From Actinoallomurus sp963850195 (GTDB lineage: Bacteria > Actinomycetota > Actinomycetes > Streptosporangiales > Streptosporangiaceae), in NCBI GenBank assembly GCA_963850195.1, contig CAWKKD010000006.1, positions 248,001 through 312,000 of the forward strand: a stretch of 64,000 bases of DNA, in the 5' to 3' direction. Both the position numbers and the translations under genes were made by a program. This document shows, one piece after another, positions 8,914-17,113 of the stretch (position 1 is its first letter; every line of letters starts with the position of its first letter). The notes below the pieces were generated by a model. That model saw only the letters and a list, made by a program, of their open reading frames with translations. It did no database searches and was not told where the DNA came from.

Positions 8914-8943
8914 TTGACTTTGAGGGGTATGTCGCGGACGATT
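8914..8943 (+). promoter_or_regulatory. Candidate promoter of the ssu operon
   Basis: TTGACT (8914-8919) and ACGATT (8938-8943) with an 18-base spacer. The GTG of the small leader ORF begins six bases after the -10 element, which is where transcription should start, so the leader mRNA would be leaderless. Based on consensus match and spacing only. Confidence 0.5.
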
Positions 8944-8948
8944 GCGGC

Positions 8949-9032
8949 GTGAGTACAGCTCAGCCTCTCGTGATGCGCCGGCACGTCGATCTTCGACGCC
9001 AGGCCAGCGCGCTCTGTGCGCCCACGACCTGA
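8949..9032 (+). CDS. Putative cysteine-responsive leader peptide, leaderless
   Basis: 27-codon ORF starting GTG. Its core MRRHVDLRRQASALC closely resembles the short 'putative leader peptide' ORFs with an R-H-V-D-L-x-R-x-x-S-A-L-C pattern that precede sulfur and cysteine genes in actinobacteria. It sits between the candidate promoter and ssuC, 77 bases upstream. Translation could alternatively begin at the in-frame GTG at 8970 or ATG at 8973. Likely role: ribosome stalling at the Cys codon when cysteinyl-tRNA is short, raising expression of the sulfonate operon. The function is inferred from position and similarity to that class. Confidence 0.6.
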   Translation: MSTAQPLVMRRHVDLRRQASALCAPTT

Positions 9033-9109
9033 GCTCCGCACGCCGAGCCGCCAATGACGCCGGCCGCTCCGCACCTTGATCGCTCACAACCGACAAAAGG
9101 GTCTCCCCC

Positions 9110-9934
9110 ATGTCCTCACCTGCCCTGGGTCTGGGGTCGGTGCGACGGACCGCCAGGGAACGCGTCCGCGTTCCCCGTACGGCCGGACCGCTCCGCCTCG
9201 TCAGCCCGCTGATCCTTCTCCTGCTCTGGCAGGCCGCCGGCTCGTCCGGCCTGCTGCCCGAACGCCTCATCGCCGCACCGGTCGCGATCGCGCGTACGGC
9301 GATCGACCTCACCACCGCCGGGACCCTCCCGGACGCGATCCTCGTCTCGCTCCAGCGGGTCGCCGTCGGCTTCGCGATCGGCGCCGTCGCCGGTGTCGTC
9401 CTCGCGCTCGCCGCCGGGCTCAGCCGTCTCGGCGAGAACGCCATCGACCCGCCCATGCAGATGCTGCGGGCGCTGCCGTTCTACGGGCTCATCCCGCTGT
9501 TCATCCTCTGGTTCGGGATCGGCGAGACGCCGAAGGTGGCCCTGGTCGCGCTCGGCGTCGCGTTCCCGCTGTACCTCAACACCTTCGCCGGGATCCGCGG
9601 CGTCGACGGGAAGCTCGCCGAGGCCGGCCGGGCGCTGCGGCTGCGCGGAACCGCGCTGATCCGCCACGTCATCCTGCCCGGCGCGCTCCCGCAGGCCCTG
9701 GTCGGGCTCCGGCAGAGCCTCGGCGTCGCCTGGCTCGCGCTGATCGTCGCCGAGCAGGTCAACGCCGACTCCGGGCTCGGCTGGATGATCAACGACGCCC
9801 GGGACTTCATGCGCACCGACGTGATCGTCGTCGGGCTGGTCGTCTACAGCGCGCTCGGCCTGATCACGGACGCACTCGTACGTCTCATCGAAAGGAGGGC
9901 CCTCGCATGGCGACGAGCGTTCCGGCCCGAGTAG
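9110..9934 (+). CDS. ssuC: Aliphatic sulfonate ABC transporter permease
   Basis: 274-residue inner-membrane subunit of an SsuABC/TauABC-type importer. About six transmembrane segments are visible (first at about residues 30-45). The cytoplasmic EAA-type loop has EAGRALRLRGTALIRHVILPGALPQALVGLR, the usual contact with the ATPase; only its start is diagnostic (EAGRALRLRG). First gene of the operon, behind the leader ORF. It overlaps the ATPase gene by 28 bases. Sulfonate specificity is inferred from the adjacent ssuD and reductase genes. Confidence 0.92.
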   Translation: MSSPALGLGSVRRTARERVRVPRTAGPLRLVSPLILLLLWQAAGSSGLLPERLIAAPVAIARTAIDLTTAGTLPDAILVSLQRVAVGFAIGAVAGVVLALAAGLSRLGENAIDPPMQMLRALPFYGLIPLFILWFGIGETPKVALVALGVAFPLYLNTFAGIRGVDGKLAEAGRALRLRGTALIRHVILPGALPQALVGLRQSLGVAWLALIVAEQVNADSGLGWMINDARDFMRTDVIVVGLVVYSALGLITDALVRLIERRALAWRRAFRPE

Positions 9935-10647
9935 CGGTCCCGGCGGCGCACGCCGCGAGCGTACGTGATCTGACCCGCGCGTTCGGCGACCGGCGGATTC
10001 TGGACCACCTCGACCTCGACATCGAGCGCGGCGAGTTCGTCGCGCTGCTCGGCCGCAGCGGCTCGGGCAAGTCGACCCTGCTGCGCGCGCTGGCCGGGCT
10101 CGACCGGGAGACCGGCGGCCGGACGACCGTCGACGGAACCGTGTCCGTGGCGTTCCAGGAGCCACGGCTCCTGCCCTGGAAGCGCGTCGTCGACAACGTC
10201 GCCCTCGGCCTGGCGGGCCCCTCGCCGCGGCTGCGCGCCGCCGAGGCCCTGGAGGAGGTCGGGCTCGGCTCGCTCGGCGGCGCGTGGCCGCTCACCCTCT
10301 CCGGCGGCGAGGCCCAGCGCGCCTCGCTGGCCCGCGCCCTCGTACGCGAGCCGGACCTGCTGCTGCTCGACGAGCCGTTCAGCGCGCTCGACGCACTCAC
10401 CAGGATCGCGATGCACCGGCTGGTCCTCCGGCTGTGGAACCGGCACGCCGGGCTCAGCGTGCTGCTCGTCACGCACGACGTCGACGAGGCGCTGCTGCTC
10501 GCGGACCGGGTCCTCGTCCTGCGCGAGGGACGCATCGCCTTCGAGTCCCGCGTCACGGCCGAACGCCCGCGCCAGGCCCACGAGCTCGGCGCCCTGCGCG
10601 CGGAGCTGCTCGAACAACTCGGTGTCCAAGAAGGAGAAGCGTCATGA
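9907..10647 (+). CDS. ssuB: Aliphatic sulfonate ABC transporter ATP-binding protein
   Basis: 246-residue ATPase of the sulfonate importer. Walker A GRSGSGKST is at residues about 51-59, the Q-loop in AFQEPRLLPW, the signature LSGGEAQRASLARAL, Walker B LLLLDEPFSALDA and the switch His in VTHDVDEAL. The start at 9907 is chosen because the coding frame upstream is only the shadow of ssuC and an AAAGGAGG site precedes it. It ends ATGA-overlapped with ssuA. Confidence 0.93.
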   Translation: MATSVPARVAVPAAHAASVRDLTRAFGDRRILDHLDLDIERGEFVALLGRSGSGKSTLLRALAGLDRETGGRTTVDGTVSVAFQEPRLLPWKRVVDNVALGLAGPSPRLRAAEALEEVGLGSLGGAWPLTLSGGEAQRASLARALVREPDLLLLDEPFSALDALTRIAMHRLVLRLWNRHAGLSVLLVTHDVDEALLLADRVLVLREGRIAFESRVTAERPRQAHELGALRAELLEQLGVQEGEAS

Positions 10648-11639
10648 GAAGACCGCTCATCGCACTCGTCGCCGTCCTCCTCGCGGTCGCCGGCTGCGGC
10701 AACGCCACCGACGACACGGCAGCGATCCGCAAGGACGGCTCGGTCGACCTGACGAAGGTCACCCTGCACGTCGGCGACCAGAAGGCAGGGTCGCAGGCGC
10801 TGCTCCAGGCCTCCGGCGAGCTGACCGGCGTGAAGTACCGGCTGACCTGGTCGCAGTTCACCTCGGGCCCGCCGCTGCTCGAGGCCGCCAACGCGGGCGC
10901 GATCGACGTAGGCGGTGTCGGCAACACGCCACCGATCTTCGCCGCTGCCGCAAACTCGAAGGTCACCGTGGTGGCGGCCGGTGCGCAGGACCTGTCCGCC
11001 CAGGCCGTCCTGGTGCCGAAGAACTCCACCATCCACGCGATCCAGGAGCTGAAGGGCAAGCGGATCGCGCTCGCCAAGGGCAGCTCCGCCCACGCTCTGC
11101 TGCTCAACGTCCTGAAGAAGGCCGGGCTCGGCTTCGGCGACATCCGGCCGCAGTATCTCCAGCCCGCCGACGCCCTCTCGGCGTTCGGCTCCGGCCGGGT
11201 CGACGCCTGGTCGATCTGGGACCCCTACACCGCCCAGGCCCAGGCGCAGGCCGGCGGCCGGATCCTCGTCGACGGCAACGGCTTCAGCAGCAACTACACC
11301 TTCAACGTCGCCTCGAACAAGGCGCTCAAGGACAAGGCCAAGGCCGCGGCGCTGCGCGACTACCTGACGCGCCTGAACCGGGCGTACGTGTGGGCGGCCA
11401 CCCACCAGGCCCAGTGGGCGAAGTCCTGGGCCTCGCAGGTCGGGCTGCCGCTACCGGTCGCCGAGGTCGCGGTACGCCGCCGCGTCACCAGGCCCGTACG
11501 GCTCGACGCCACCGTCATCGACGGCGAGCAGCAGCTCGCCGACGCGTTCTCCTCCGCCCACCTCATTCCGGACCGGCTGAGGTTCGCCGACTTCACCGAC
11601 TCCCGCTTCGACGACACCGTCCCCGGAGGCTCATCGTGA
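10644..11639 (+). CDS. ssuA: Aliphatic sulfonate-binding lipoprotein
   Basis: 331-residue substrate-binding protein of the ABC importer. The signal peptide ends in lipobox VAGC (lipidated Cys18), so it is tethered outside the membrane. The mature part has the NMT1/SsuA-type periplasmic fold (ANAGAIDVGGVGNTPPIF and SIWDPYTAQAQ are typical). The start is the ATG overlapping the ssuB stop, preceded by AAGGAG. The GTGA overlap with ssuD shows tight coupling. Confidence 0.93.
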   Translation: MRRPLIALVAVLLAVAGCGNATDDTAAIRKDGSVDLTKVTLHVGDQKAGSQALLQASGELTGVKYRLTWSQFTSGPPLLEAANAGAIDVGGVGNTPPIFAAAANSKVTVVAAGAQDLSAQAVLVPKNSTIHAIQELKGKRIALAKGSSAHALLLNVLKKAGLGFGDIRPQYLQPADALSAFGSGRVDAWSIWDPYTAQAQAQAGGRILVDGNGFSSNYTFNVASNKALKDKAKAAALRDYLTRLNRAYVWAATHQAQWAKSWASQVGLPLPVAEVAVRRRVTRPVRLDATVIDGEQQLADAFSSAHLIPDRLRFADFTDSRFDDTVPGGSS

Positions 11640-12742
11640 CGAAGTTCCACTGGTTCCTGCCCACGAGCGGCGACGGCCGCACCCTCGTCGGCGGCGGCCA
11701 CGGCGCCGCGCAGCGCGGCGTGCAGCGCCCGCCGGACATCGACTACCTCGCCCAGATCGCGCAGGCCGCCGAGCGCCTCGGCTTCGAGGGCGTGCTCACC
11801 CCCACCGGCACGCAGTGCGAGGACGCCTGGCTGACCACGGCCGCGCTGACGCGCGAGACCGAACGCCTGAAGTTCCTGGTGGCCTTCCGGCCGGGCTTCC
11901 TGTCGCCCACGCTCGCCGCGCAGATGGCGGCGGCGTACCAGCGGATCTCCGGTGGCCGGCTGCTGCTCAACATCGTCACCGGCGGCGAGGGCGCCGAGCA
12001 GCGGAGGTTCGGCGACCACCTCCCGCACGACGAGCGGTACGCCCGCACGGATGAGTTCCTGGCGATCCTGCGCGGCGCGTGGAGCGGCACGCCGTACGAC
12101 TTCGCCGGGAACTACTACGACGTCGAGGCCGCGACCGTCTCACGGGTGCCCGACCCGGTGCCGCAGGTGTACTTCGGCGGGTCCTCCGCGGCGGCGGGCC
12201 CGGTGGCCGCCAAGCACGTGGACGTCTACCTGACCTGGGGTGAGCCGCCGGAGCAGGTCGTACGGAAGATCGAATGGATCCGCGAGCTGGCCGAGCGCGA
12301 GGGCCGCCGCCTGCGGTTCGGCATCCGGCTGCACGTCGTGACCCGTGACACCGCCAAGGAGGCGTGGTCGGCCGCGAACCGCCTGCTCGACGACCTCGAC
12401 CCCGCCGAGATCGCCGCCGCGCAGGAGAGCCTCGCGCGAAGCGAGTCGGTCGGCCAGCAGCGGATGCGCGCGCTGCACGCGGGCTTCCGTGGCGGCGGCT
12501 CCTCGCACGACCTCGAGATCTACCCGAACCTGTGGGCCGGCGTCGGCCTCGTACGCGGCGGCGCCGGTACGGCGCTGGTCGGCAGCCACGCGCAGGTCGC
12601 CGAACGGATCGCGGAGTACGCCTCGCTCGGCATCGAGGAGTTCATCTTCTCCGGCTACCCGCACCTGGAGGAGGCGTACTGGTTCGGCGAGGGCGTCCTG
12701 CCGGAGCTCGGCCGGCTCGGCCTGCGCGAGGCCGCGGCGTGA
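11636..12742 (+). CDS. ssuD: FMNH2-dependent alkanesulfonate monooxygenase
   Basis: 368-residue luciferase-like flavin monooxygenase that cleaves alkanesulfonates to aldehyde and sulfite using FMNH2 and O2. The opening KFHWFLPTSGDGR and LLNIVTGGE are characteristic of SsuD, as are the FGGSS and TWGEPPEQV stretches. The GTG start at 11636 overlaps the ssuA stop by four bases and has a GGAGG site. It needs reduced flavin from a partner reductase; two candidates follow in the same operon. Sulfite product feeds cysteine synthesis. Confidence 0.94.
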   Translation: MTKFHWFLPTSGDGRTLVGGGHGAAQRGVQRPPDIDYLAQIAQAAERLGFEGVLTPTGTQCEDAWLTTAALTRETERLKFLVAFRPGFLSPTLAAQMAAAYQRISGGRLLLNIVTGGEGAEQRRFGDHLPHDERYARTDEFLAILRGAWSGTPYDFAGNYYDVEAATVSRVPDPVPQVYFGGSSAAAGPVAAKHVDVYLTWGEPPEQVVRKIEWIRELAEREGRRLRFGIRLHVVTRDTAKEAWSAANRLLDDLDPAEIAAAQESLARSESVGQQRMRALHAGFRGGGSSHDLEIYPNLWAGVGLVRGGAGTALVGSHAQVAERIAEYASLGIEEFIFSGYPHLEEAYWFGEGVLPELGRLGLREAAA

Positions 12743-13215
12743 GCGCCGGGGTCGTGGTGCTGGTCGGCAACCCGCGCCCCGGGTCGCGTACGCACGCCGT
12801 CGCCGGGCGCGCGGCGGCCGTCCTCGCGCCGGACGCCGTACCGGACGTGGTCGACCTGACCGGGCTCGCGCCGGTCCTGCTCCGCCCCGAGCCGTCGGCG
12901 GCGCTCGACGACGCGGTCGACCGCGTCACCTCGGCCGAGGTCCTGGTCGTGGCGAGCCCGACGTACAAGGGCACCTACACGGGGCTGCTCAAGGCGTTCC
13001 TGGACCGGGTGCCGTCACTGGCCGGCGTCACCGCGCTGCCGCTGCTGGTGATGGGCTCGGCCCGGCACGCCCTCGCGGTCGAGGTGCATCTGCGTCCGCT
13101 GCTCGTCGAGCTCGGAGCGACGGTCCCGACGCCGGGGCTGGCCGTCACCGAGGCGGATCTGCCGCGAATCGAGGGGGTTCTGGCTGAATGGGCAGCGGCA
13201 CTAGGCCGTGTCTGA
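12739..13215 (+). CDS. ssuE: NAD(P)H-dependent FMN reductase, SsuE/MsuE-like
   Basis: 158-residue flavodoxin-fold reductase. The motif GNPRPGSRT (phosphate-binding loop, residues about 8-16) and ASPTYKGTYTGLLKAFLDR are hallmarks of the SsuE/MsuE/ArsH-like group. It would supply FMNH2 to the monooxygenase encoded just upstream. The GTG start overlaps the ssuD stop by four bases. The symbol is given by context; the protein is somewhat shorter than E. coli SsuE. Confidence 0.85.
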   Translation: MSAGVVVLVGNPRPGSRTHAVAGRAAAVLAPDAVPDVVDLTGLAPVLLRPEPSAALDDAVDRVTSAEVLVVASPTYKGTYTGLLKAFLDRVPSLAGVTALPLLVMGSARHALAVEVHLRPLLVELGATVPTPGLAVTEADLPRIEGVLAEWAAALGRV

Positions 13216-13327
13216 CAGGTCGCGTTCGTGCGGTCGGACAGGGATTGGGCAGCGGCACTACGGCTTCCCGAGCCGATTCGGTGACCATGCCGAGGAGCTC
13301 CGTTCGCGACCCGAAGGCAGGCAGGCG

Positions 13328-13831
13328 ATGGGCACACGGGTAAGGCAGACACCGATCGTCGACGGCGTCCGGTTCAGGGAGACGCTCGGTCGGCACGCTG
13401 CGGGTGTGGTCGTGGTGACCGGCCCGGGTCCGGTGGGTCTGACCGCGACGTCGATGACGTCCGTCAGCCTGGACCCGCCACTCGTGTCGTTCTGCGTCGG
13501 CCGCGACTCCACCACCTGGCCGGAGCTGCGGACCGCGCCGGCCTTCGCGATCAACGTGCTCTCCGACGACCAGGCCGCGATCGCGTCGCGGTTCGCCGGA
13601 CGCGGCATCGACCGGTTCGCGCCGCCCACCACGTGGCGGCCCGGGCCGAACGACGTACCGATCCTCGAGGGCACGACCGCCCACCTGATCTGCGAGCCGT
13701 ACGACACCATCGCGCTGGGCGACCATTGGCTCGTGGTCGGGCTGGTCGTGGGCACGGACCTCGGCGTGGCCGGCGACCCGCTGCTCTACCACCTTGGGAG
13801 GTACGGGCGGTTCGACCCGCATTCGGGGTGA
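13328..13831 (+). CDS. Flavin reductase family protein, FMN-binding split barrel
   Basis: 167 residues of the HpaC/NtaB-like flavin reductase family: FRETLGRHAAGVVVVT at the start, the TATSMTSVSLDPPLVSFCV FMN-binding stretch (TATSMTSVSLDPPL) and HLGRYGRF at the end. The ATG at 13328 is preferred for its AGGCAGG site; the 40 extra residues of the longer reading are not protein-like. It is probably the last gene of the sulfonate operon, 112 bases after the SsuE-like gene, giving a second possible source of reduced flavin, or serving another monooxygenase. Confidence 0.85.
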   Translation: MGTRVRQTPIVDGVRFRETLGRHAAGVVVVTGPGPVGLTATSMTSVSLDPPLVSFCVGRDSTTWPELRTAPAFAINVLSDDQAAIASRFAGRGIDRFAPPTTWRPGPNDVPILEGTTAHLICEPYDTIALGDHWLVVGLVVGTDLGVAGDPLLYHLGRYGRFDPHSG

Positions 13832-13925
13832 ATCAACCCCGTACCGGCAACGGTCAAAGCATCCTCAGCCGGAGCCTCGCGGCTTAAGCTGTGTGGGCGA
13901 ATCGACCGCCGCGCGGGTGGAGCCC

Positions 13926-14807
13926 ATGGAACGCTGGTTCACCGAACGATCCGTGGGCAGGCTGCTGCCCGGAGACCATGCTTGGTTCTGCTACTCCAGC
14001 GACGAGGAGCAGGAGCACATCGTCGGCGCGTTCCTGCGGGACGGGCTGGCCTCCTCTGACAAGGTCATCTACATCACCGACGACGACCCGCGCGACCTTC
14101 CCGGTCTCCGCTCGCGCTATGCCATCGACCCCACCCCCTTCCTGCGTACGGGCCAGCTCGCCGTCCTGCCGCGGTCGGAGTCCTGCCTGACCGCCGGCGT
14201 CTTCGACCCGGGCCTGATGGTGGCCTCCCTCGAAGGAGTGCTGGCGCGGGCCGAGCGCGAGCGGTTCCGCGGAGTCCGCGTCACCGCCGACATGACCTGG
14301 GCGATGCGCCAGCACAGCGACCACGCCCGGGTCCTGGACTGTGAGGCCCGGCTCGACGCCGCGATCGCGCCGAGTACCACCGCGATCGCGATCTGCCAGA
14401 TCGATCAGCGATCGTGCACACGCGACGAGCTGACCGCACTCAAGGAGACACACGAGGTGCTCGTTGGCGCCGATCCCGACTTCGACGACGGAGTCCTGAG
14501 TATCACCCGCACCTTCCGACCACGGGGCCTGCGGCTCAGGGGCGAGCTCGACGGCGCCCGCCACCTGGTGTTCTCCGAGGCGCTGGAGAGCCTCACCGCG
14601 CTCGGCGGCGACGTGCATCTCGACCTCGCCGAGCTGCGCTTCGTCGACTTGGGCGCGCTCAACATGATGGCGGGCGCCGCGCTGCGCCTCGCCACACGCG
14701 GCCGGCTCATCCTCGACAACCCCTCCGATGATCTGTCCGAGATCCTCCTCCTCGTCGGCGGACGGCTGCCGTGGCTGCGGATCGGCAACGGGGAGGAAGT
14801 TTCGTGA
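13926..14807 (+). CDS. MEDS-STAS domain regulator (anti-anti-sigma type)
   Basis: 293 residues. The N-terminal MEDS domain (about 8-165; LLPGDHAWFCYSSDEEQEHIVGAF begins it, and ITDDDP, RGVRVTADMTWA follow) is the sensory module first named from DcmR-like regulators. It is followed by a STAS domain (about 200-285; LDLAELRFVDLGALNMM holds the phosphorylatable-type loop, here DLGALN rather than the usual DSSGL). STAS proteins act as anti-anti-sigma factors in partner switching. It overlaps the next gene, a MEDS-kinase fusion, by four bases; the two are probably a matched pair. Signal unknown. Confidence 0.85.
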   Translation: MERWFTERSVGRLLPGDHAWFCYSSDEEQEHIVGAFLRDGLASSDKVIYITDDDPRDLPGLRSRYAIDPTPFLRTGQLAVLPRSESCLTAGVFDPGLMVASLEGVLARAERERFRGVRVTADMTWAMRQHSDHARVLDCEARLDAAIAPSTTAIAICQIDQRSCTRDELTALKETHEVLVGADPDFDDGVLSITRTFRPRGLRLRGELDGARHLVFSEALESLTALGGDVHLDLAELRFVDLGALNMMAGAALRLATRGRLILDNPSDDLSEILLLVGGRLPWLRIGNGEEVS

Positions 14808-15724
14808 CCGGCCTCGTACATCGCGCCATGCTCTACGAGCGCGACGACGCCTTCATGCGCGCGGCCGTGCCCTTCGTCCACGAGGGACTCGCGGCCGGCG
14901 AGACCCTCCTCGTCGTCGGCACCGCCGCCGTCAACGCCGGCCTGCGCGCCGCGCTGGGCCACCGCGCCGACGCGATCGACTTCCACGACTCGGCGGACTG
15001 GTACACCCAGCCCACCCGCACCATCGCGGCGTACAACTCCTTCATCCTCGACCACCTGGGCGAGCGCATCAGGGTCGTCGCCGAGCCCGGCCGGCGGCGC
15101 GGCACGACCTTCGAGATCTCCGAGTGGACGCGCTACGAGTCCATGGTCAACCAGGCCTTCGCCCCGATCGACGCCTCCGTGCTGTGCGCCTACGACCGGC
15201 GCGACACCCCGGCCGGCATCCTCGACGGCGCGCTGCGCACCCACCCGGAGCTGGTCGGCGACGCGGGCACCTGCCCCAACGACGGCTACCTCGACCCGTG
15301 CTCGGTCCACGCCGAGGTCGACGGCGCGCCGCTCGCCCCCCCGCCGGCGCACTCGGCCACGTTGCCGGTCACCGGCTCCGACCTCAGCGATCTGCGCTGC
15401 TTCGTCGCCCGTCACGCGTGCGGCCACGGGCTGTCCCCCGCCCGTCTTAACGACCTCCTGGTCTCCGCGACGGAGATCGCCACCAACGCCGTACGCCACG
15501 GGCGCGCGCCGATCACCTGCCGGATGTGGACCGACGAGGACGACCTGGTCGTGGAGGTCACCGACGGCGGCCTCTGGACGCCCGCGGCGATGACCGGCTT
15601 CCTGCCTCCCGACCAGGGCACGTCCGGGTTCGGCCTCTGGGCGGTCCGCATGCTGTGCCCGCTGGTCCAGCTCCGCACGGGCGCCACCGGCACCGTCGTA
15701 CGCCTACGGGTCCGCCCGGACTGA
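14804..15724 (+). CDS. MEDS domain-HATPase anti-sigma regulatory protein
   Basis: 306 residues. An N-terminal MEDS domain (about 5-170; MLYERDDAFMRAAVPFVHEGLAAGE) is joined to a C-terminal RsbW-like histidine-kinase-type ATPase (about 185-300). The latter has the N box SATEIATNAVRHG and the G box DGGLWTPAA with GTSGFGLWAVRML. Such kinases bind a sigma factor or phosphorylate a STAS partner, here most likely the product of the coupled upstream gene. The GTG start has a GGGAGGAAG site. No sigma factor gene lies nearby. Confidence 0.87.
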   Translation: MTGLVHRAMLYERDDAFMRAAVPFVHEGLAAGETLLVVGTAAVNAGLRAALGHRADAIDFHDSADWYTQPTRTIAAYNSFILDHLGERIRVVAEPGRRRGTTFEISEWTRYESMVNQAFAPIDASVLCAYDRRDTPAGILDGALRTHPELVGDAGTCPNDGYLDPCSVHAEVDGAPLAPPPAHSATLPVTGSDLSDLRCFVARHACGHGLSPARLNDLLVSATEIATNAVRHGRAPITCRMWTDEDDLVVEVTDGGLWTPAAMTGFLPPDQGTSGFGLWAVRMLCPLVQLRTGATGTVVRLRVRPD

Positions 15725-15750
15725 CCCGCATCACGCCGTTCGGCCGGGTC

Positions 15751-16170
15751 TCAGTCCAGGACGGAGACGAACCGTTCCGCCTCGGCCGGGCTCATCCCCG
15801 TCTCCGCCCGTACCAGCGCCACCGCGCCGCCGACGTCGCCGCCGTCCCGCAGGCCACGCGCGCGCTCGGCCAGGGTGCGGCGCACGCCCGACGCGTCGTA
15901 GGACGGGATCGGCCCGCCGCGCAGCGCGTCCACGACCCCTTTGGCCTGGGCGAGCCCCAGCCCGGTGGCGTGCCGGACCTCCTTGATCGCGTGGATCCGC
16001 TGGTTCCTGTCCAGCAGTTCACGCACCCGTAGCTGCAGCTCGACCGGTACGGCCTCCGGCGGCATCGCCTGCCCACCGCGCCCTCCCCGGCCGGCCGCGA
16101 TGACCAGCACCACCACGACGACTAACAGCGCGCCCATGAATGCGGTGGGCGCGACCCAGGAGCCATTCAT
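15751..16170 (-). CDS. Membrane-anchored protein with ribosomal L7/L12 C-terminal-like domain
   Basis: 139 residues. One transmembrane segment (about 9-27, LLVVVVVLVIAAG) is followed by a linker and a domain resembling the L7/L12 C-terminal fold (IHAIKEVRHATGLGLAQAKGVVDAL, of which KEVR..TGLGLAQAK is the diagnostic core). A helical tail ends the protein. In L7/L12 this surface recruits translation GTPases; what the membrane-tethered version binds is unknown. It is convergent with the MEDS genes and transcribed alone. Confidence 0.75.
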   Translation of the reverse strand: MNGSWVAPTAFMGALLVVVVVLVIAAGRGGRGGQAMPPEAVPVELQLRVRELLDRNQRIHAIKEVRHATGLGLAQAKGVVDALRGGPIPSYDASGVRRTLAERARGLRDGGDVGGAVALVRAETGMSPAEAERFVSVLD

Positions 16171-16333
16171 ACCCGGAGTGTAAGGAATCCCGGCCGGACC
16201 GGAACGTCAGGTTCGCGTACGCCCTGGTTCTTTCGGTGCGCCGGCGATCTTCGGCGGGGCCGTCGTTTGGTCTGGGTTCTGTCCGTACATTCCCATCAAT
16301 CACCCTTTTCCCGCCGCTCACGGTCGGTCACCT

Positions 16334-17113
16334 TTGACGAAGGTCCGGCCGAAGGCCACGCTTGACCTGGTGGACCCACAGGAGCAGCTCTCCCGGCTGC
16401 GCGCCGAGGCCGCGCACGTCGCCGCGTTCGTCGCCGATCGCGACCCGACGGCGCCGGTGCCGTCGTGCCCCGGCATGACCTCGGGCGAGGTCGTCCGCCA
16501 CCTCGGCAGCGTCTACCGGATGGTCACCGGGTGGGTGCGCGGCCAGGGCCGCCCCGACGAATGGGAACGCGCGCCGCAGAACGGACGGGACCCGATCGAC
16601 TGGTTCCGCGAGACGGCGCGGGACGTGCACGACGAACTGGCCGGCCGCGAGCCGGACGACCCGTGCGACACGTGGGTGCCCGGCGCGGAGACGGTGGGTT
16701 TCTGGTGGCGCCGCATGGCCCACGAGACGACCGTGCACCGTACGGACATCGAGGCCGCCCACGGCCCGATCGGCCCGATCGACGCGGCCTTCGCCGTGGA
16801 CGGGGCCGACGAGGTGCTGACGCGCTACCTCGTCCACCGGCTGGGCCGGGTCGCCCCGCCCCAGCCGTCCCGGCGGGACGACTGGATCGTCGGCGTCTCG
16901 GCGGGGTCGGCGATCTGGCGGGTCGAGCGCACCCCCGCCTCGATCCAGGTGTCCCAGGAGATCCCGTACGACGCCGACGCGGTGGTCATGGCCGACCCGG
17001 CGGCGATCTACCTGTGGCTGTGGGGCCGCAGAAGCGACGGCGCGGTACGCGTCAACGGCGACCCGGCCGCGGCGGCCGAGCTACGCACCGCCCTCGCCTC
17101 CGCCACGGGTTAG
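16334..17113 (+). CDS. Maleylpyruvate isomerase family mycothiol-dependent enzyme
   Basis: 259-residue protein of the MDMPI/DinB superfamily. The N-terminal half has the four-helix DinB-like metal-binding layout: CPGMTSGEVVRHLGSVYRMV (first His), then WWRRMAHETTVHRTDIE (HE..VHR), which supplies the other metal-binding His residues. A C-terminal MDMPI domain follows. Such enzymes use mycothiol, the low-molecular thiol of actinobacteria, for detoxification or isomerisation. The start may be TTG at 16334 or GTG at 16370; neither has a strong ribosome site. Substrate unknown. Confidence 0.82.
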   Translation: MTKVRPKATLDLVDPQEQLSRLRAEAAHVAAFVADRDPTAPVPSCPGMTSGEVVRHLGSVYRMVTGWVRGQGRPDEWERAPQNGRDPIDWFRETARDVHDELAGREPDDPCDTWVPGAETVGFWWRRMAHETTVHRTDIEAAHGPIGPIDAAFAVDGADEVLTRYLVHRLGRVAPPQPSRRDDWIVGVSAGSAIWRVERTPASIQVSQEIPYDADAVVMADPAAIYLWLWGRRSDGAVRVNGDPAAAAELRTALASATG

